Below are positions 6,170 through 7,834 of a DNA stretch of 7,834 bases, in pieces. The stretch comes from DATDMG01 sp036518955 (GTDB lineage Bacteria; Actinomycetota; Actinomycetes; Actinomycetales; Kineosporiaceae). The stretch covers positions 1-7,834 of the forward strand of contig DATDMG010000524.1 of assembly GCA_036518955.1 (NCBI GenBank), given 5' to 3'. Below the pieces are notes generated by a model. It was not told where the DNA came from. It saw only the letters and a list, made by a program, of their open reading frames with translations, and searched no databases. Position numbers and translations under genes: made by a program. Every line of letters starts with the position of its first letter. Positions within the stretch are counted from its first letter, which is position 1.

Positions 6170-6514
6170 CTACGCCCCGGCGGGCGGGAGGCGACGCAGG
6201 ATCTCGGCCAACATCTCCTCGTGCCGCTGATGGCTCTCCGTGAGGCGCTGTTGGCCCTCCACCACGGCGCCGACCGCACCGGCGATCTCGCGCAGCGTGC
6301 GCCCATGCTCGGCGAGCGTGCGCCCCTGCTCCACCTGGGTCTCACGTAGCGCGTTCTGGGTGCGCACGATGCCGTTGAGACTCGCCCGGACGTTGGCCGC
6401 GTCGCGGTCGGCCATCGCGGCCAAGACGCGCGTGTCGGCCGTCTCGGCGCGCAATGCGGCTACTTCTTCACGGAGCGCGGCTACCTCCGCCCGCACCTCA
6501 TCCAGGTCACTCAC
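6170..6514 (-). CDS. Small coiled-coil protein of an integrative element
   Basis: The chosen start is GTG 6514, giving 114 residues beginning VSDLDEVRAEVAALREEVAA. The frame is open to GTG 6658, but that extra stretch runs through a hairpin and direct repeats and has the composition of non-coding DNA, so the short form is preferred; no clear Shine-Dalgarno sequence decides it. Residues 3-30 are a Leu/Val/Ala/Glu heptad coiled coil. Residues 56-80 repeat the pattern EQGRTLA, EHGRTLR, and residues 85-109 are again helical and amphipathic (QRLTESHQRHEEMLAEILRRL). There is no membrane segment or catalytic motif. It is probably an elongated, oligomerising protein. Its position right beside an attachment site, with a strong terminator in between, suggests an accessory gene at the end of an integrative element. 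The function is unknown. Confidence 0.7.
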   Translation of the reverse strand: MSDLDEVRAEVAALREEVAALRAETADTRVLAAMADRDAANVRASLNGIVRTQNALRETQVEQGRTLAEHGRTLREIAGAVGAVVEGQQRLTESHQRHEEMLAEILRRLPPAGA

Positions 6515-6574
6515 CGGCTCAGGGTGACACAGCTGTGGCCGTAGGGTCAGACGCTTCCGTCCCCGCCTTCCGCT

Positions 6575-6610
6575 CGTCAGGGACACCCCGATCTCTGACT
6601 GTCCCTGACG
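6575..6610. promoter_or_regulatory. Inverted repeat upstream of the coiled-coil gene
   Basis: CGTCAGGGACA (6575-6585) and TGTCCCTGACG (6600-6610) are perfect 11-base complements around 14 bases. Two further direct copies of the inner motif, GGGGACACC (6643-6651) and AGGGACACC (6651-6659), lie just upstream, towards the stop of the small - strand gene. The cluster is placed where the promoter and operator of the coiled-coil gene would be. It could be a regulator binding site or a hairpin between two genes. Confidence 0.45.
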
Positions 6611-6659
6611 GAGAGCGACTCTGTGCAGGTCACGGCGTTCGGGGGACACCAGGGACACC

Positions 6660-6809
6660 TCAGGACATCGGCTCGACGTCCAGGTGTCGGCGACACTCCG
6701 CCGCTAGCCGCGCCAGACGTGCTGCCCGGTGCGGGTCGGCATCCATGCGTGCCTGCCCGGCGTCGATCACCTTGTGTACCTCGGTGAGACTCGCAGATCC
6801 CCCGGGCAC
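6660..6809 (-). CDS. Possible 49-residue helical protein, or C-terminal remnant
   Basis: The - strand frame from GTG 6809 to TGA 6660 reads VPGGSASLTEVHKVIDAGQA, continues through RMDADPHRAARLARLAAECR and ends RHLDVEPMS. The Ala/Arg/Leu pattern gives one long amphipathic helix, and codon use is mostly GC-ending, unlike the neighbouring frames. There is no clear ribosome binding site before the GTG and the upstream frame shows no gene-like sequence, so it may be the last part of a larger gene whose 5' end was lost. The stop is one base away from a GTG in the long version of the coiled-coil frame, so the two could once have been coupled. I do not recognise a family. Confidence 0.4.
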   Translation of the reverse strand: MPGGSASLTEVHKVIDAGQARMDADPHRAARLARLAAECRRHLDVEPMS

Positions 6810-6917
6810 GCCGCGAGCGTGGACAGAGTGTCCTCGGTGGATGGCCCTCCGGCATGACCGGGGTGCGCCCCCGGTGTTTCAGCCGCTCTGCTGCTCCACG
6901 TCGCCCGAGCCATCGGC

Positions 6918-7077
6918 GGGCCACAAGCGGGCCACGCACCAGGTCGTCTCGGGGGTCCTCCAGGCCACTCTCCCCGCCCAGGTCAGGGCCACTACCGGGA
7001 GGGTGCCGCGAGTCTCCAAGCTGGTCATCCGGGTTCGATTCCCGTCACCCGCTCCACACCTAAACGGCGCAGGTCAG
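6918..7077 (+). mobile_element. Attachment-like site B (inverted partner of site A)
   Basis: On the + strand, GGCCAC-type repeats start at 6918, 6929, 6962 and 6986 (spacing 11, 33, 24). CAGGTCAG at 6979-6986 overlaps the last one, then 22 bases lead to the core at 7015-7056, and a second CAGGTCAG lies at 7070-7077. The order and most distances equal those of site A; the 24 in place of 33 means a 9-base deletion. Similarity to A covers roughly 150 bases. As in A, no tRNA 5' half precedes the core. Here the recombinase gene remnant ends next to the core, as in an attP, so B looks like an element-internal attachment site or a junction between tandem elements. Confidence 0.7.
7015..7056 (+). repeat. 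tRNA 3'-end core, copy B
   Basis: The same 42-base tRNA 3' end as copy A but on the opposite strand, with one difference (CATCCGGG here, CATGCGGG in A). That C for G breaks the outermost T-stem pair, so this copy could not form part of a fully paired tRNA even if joined to a 5' half. Confidence 0.7.
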
Positions 7078-7104
7078 CGGCGGTTAGCCCCGACCTGCGC
7101 CGTT
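7063..7104 (-). terminator. Hairpin between attachment core B and the recombinase remnant
   Basis: AACGGCGCAGGTC (7063-7075) and GACCTGCGCCGTT (7092-7104) are perfect 13-base complements around a 16-base loop. It lies beyond the putative ancestral stop of the - strand recombinase remnant, so it is probably its terminator. Site A keeps a piece of the left arm only (CGCAGGTC). Confidence 0.6.
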
Positions 7105-7148
7105 GCCGTTCGGGCCTCCGCCGGGGCCCGTGGGCCACCCACGGGCCC

Positions 7149-7402
7149 CTAACCCGCCGGTACCAGCACCCCCGGCCGTCCCGTCGTCGCCGTCGTCCGT
7201 CTCGCTCGGCCGCCGCAGCGCCGTCAGCGCGCCGTCGGGCGCGCCTCCTCTTCCTCCTCTTCTTGCGCTCCCCCGGCTCGTCCCCGAGCCGGTCAAGGGC
7301 CTCCGCGATGGCCTTGTCCGCCTCACTGCTGGCGTGCTGGTAGATCAGGGCGGCCCGGGTGCTGTCGTGGCCCATCCGGGGTGCTGTCGTGGCCCATCCG
7401 GG
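7149..7402 (-). pseudogene. Tyrosine recombinase (integrase) C-terminal remnant
   Basis: On the - strand from 7375 the frame reads MGHDSTRAALIYQHAS, the C-terminal signature of phage/element-type tyrosine recombinases. GH is the box II histidine and Tyr (codon 7342-7340) the DNA-cleaving nucleophile. It is followed by SEADKAIAEALDRLGDEPGE and then a very Arg/Lys-rich stretch that looks out of frame: GVLVPAG followed by TAG at 7151-7149, a credible natural end, is in another frame. The literal frame instead runs on into the tRNA core and stops at 7025, ending VTGIEPG. Upstream, a 22-base tandem duplication (7357-7402) shifts the frame, and beyond 7402 no recombinase sequence is found. The N-terminal domains and the two catalytic arginines are missing, so this cannot be an active enzyme. 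Confidence 0.75.
7357..7402. repeat. 22-base tandem duplication in the integrase remnant
   Basis: Bases 7357-7380 are repeated exactly at 7379-7402, a period of 22. The unit covers the codons of the conserved RMGHDST segment. As 22 is not a multiple of three, it breaks the frame. Recognisable integrase sequence ends at the outer copy. Confidence 0.85.
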
Positions 7403-7458
7403 CGGTGGATGCCCCTCCGAACGGGTCGGGCCGTGCTCGCGCCGGCCCGTGGGGGCCG

Positions 7459-7827
7459 TCAGACGCCGGGCTGTGCGACGAGCTTGGGGGCCGGGCCGTA
7501 CTTGTCGCCGGCCGGCGTGGTGTCCGTGACGTAGAAGACGATCAAGATGATCGGACCCACCAGCGGGATGAGACCGATGAGGAGCATCCAGCCGGACTTG
7601 CCGGTGTCGTGCAGACGGCGGACGCTGGCGGCCAGGGTCGGTAGCAGCAGGGCGAGCGCCCCGAGCGCTCCCAGCATCGGGAACTTGATCGCGCCGCCGA
7701 GGGCGTACAGCACGATCTGGACGAGCCAGGAGAACAGGGCGAAGTACCAGAACTCCGACCGCCGGGCCCGGCCGGTGAACGTGGCGTACTTGGTGAGGCA
7801 GGTTCGGATCGCGTCGGCGAACGACAT
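7459..7827 (-). CDS. DUF805 family inner-membrane protein
   Basis: A complete 122-residue protein from ATG 7827 to TGA 7459. The N-terminal FTGRARRSEFWYF (residues 17-29) and the central SVRRLHDTGKSGW (68-80) are the two conserved motifs of DUF805 (the YhaH-type family). D.YGP near residues 108-112 is the usual C-terminal tag. Three hydrophobic helices lie at about 26-44, 50-67 and 80-101. Length is normal for the family and all motifs are intact. The biochemical role of DUF805 is not established. Only 7 bases upstream are visible, so the promoter and ribosome binding site cannot be judged. It lies outside the mobile-element debris and is probably host chromosome. Confidence 0.93.
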   Translation of the reverse strand: MSFADAIRTCLTKYATFTGRARRSEFWYFALFSWLVQIVLYALGGAIKFPMLGALGALALLLPTLAASVRRLHDTGKSGWMLLIGLIPLVGPIILIVFYVTDTTPAGDKYGPAPKLVAQPGV

Positions 7828-7834
7828 CTGTGTG

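Noticed and set aside
6577..6939. 120-residue - strand open frame
   Set aside because: Its composition is unprotein-like, and a neighbouring frame (6660-6809) gives a more credible peptide over the same bases.
6454..7152. 232-residue + strand open frame across site B
   Set aside because: It spans palindromes, attachment arms, the tRNA core and the antisense of the integrase remnant, so it is a chance open frame.

Overview
The window reads as chromosomal DNA from a high-GC actinomycete, most likely Streptomyces or a close relative. The main genes have strongly GC-biased third codon positions, GTG starts are common, one gene resembles the streptomycete RsbW-like regulatory ATPases, and the right half carries the remains of a tRNA-integrating mobile element of the actinomycete type. 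No species can be named from the sequence.

Left part (1-3894): a regulatory pair on the + strand. The 3' end of an RsbW-like serine kinase/ATP-binding protein is followed after 17 bases by a 1167-residue membrane sensor histidine kinase. The kinase has a secreted or membrane-anchored N-terminus, 14 two-component-regulator propeller blades (two seven-bladed propellers), a Y_Y_Y domain, one transmembrane helix, a HisKA domain and an HATPase domain. It is built like the hybrid two-component sensors best known from Bacteroidetes, but it stops after the kinase and has no receiver or DNA-binding domain. No response regulator gene is visible nearby.

Middle part (3895-5235): a roughly 450-base gap holding a long hairpin, then two small + strand genes of visibly lower GC. 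One encodes a 167-residue secreted protein with four cysteines in the mature part, the other a 125-residue cytoplasmic protein. They lie 12 bases apart or less, look co-transcribed, and belong to no family I can name.

Right part (5236-7402): a mosaic of broken genes and mobile-element ends. In order: a frameshifted Uma2-like nuclease remnant (- strand), a short stretch resembling the end of a group II intron-encoded protein (+), the start of an IS3-type transposase OrfA with a frameshift (+), then two attachment-like sites in inverted orientation about 1 kb apart. Each site contains the same 42-base copy of a tRNA 3' end (41 of 42 bases identical), preceded by four helically spaced GGCCAC-type repeats. 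Between them are a coiled-coil gene with a terminator and a possible 49-residue gene, both on the - strand. Outside the right-hand site lies the C-terminal end of a tyrosine recombinase, disrupted by a 22-base tandem duplication. This looks like the debris of one or more integrative elements that used a tRNA gene (probably tRNA-Gly) as target, rearranged so that two attachment ends face opposite ways.

Right edge (7459-7827): an intact DUF805 membrane protein gene on the - strand, probably ordinary chromosome beyond the element debris.
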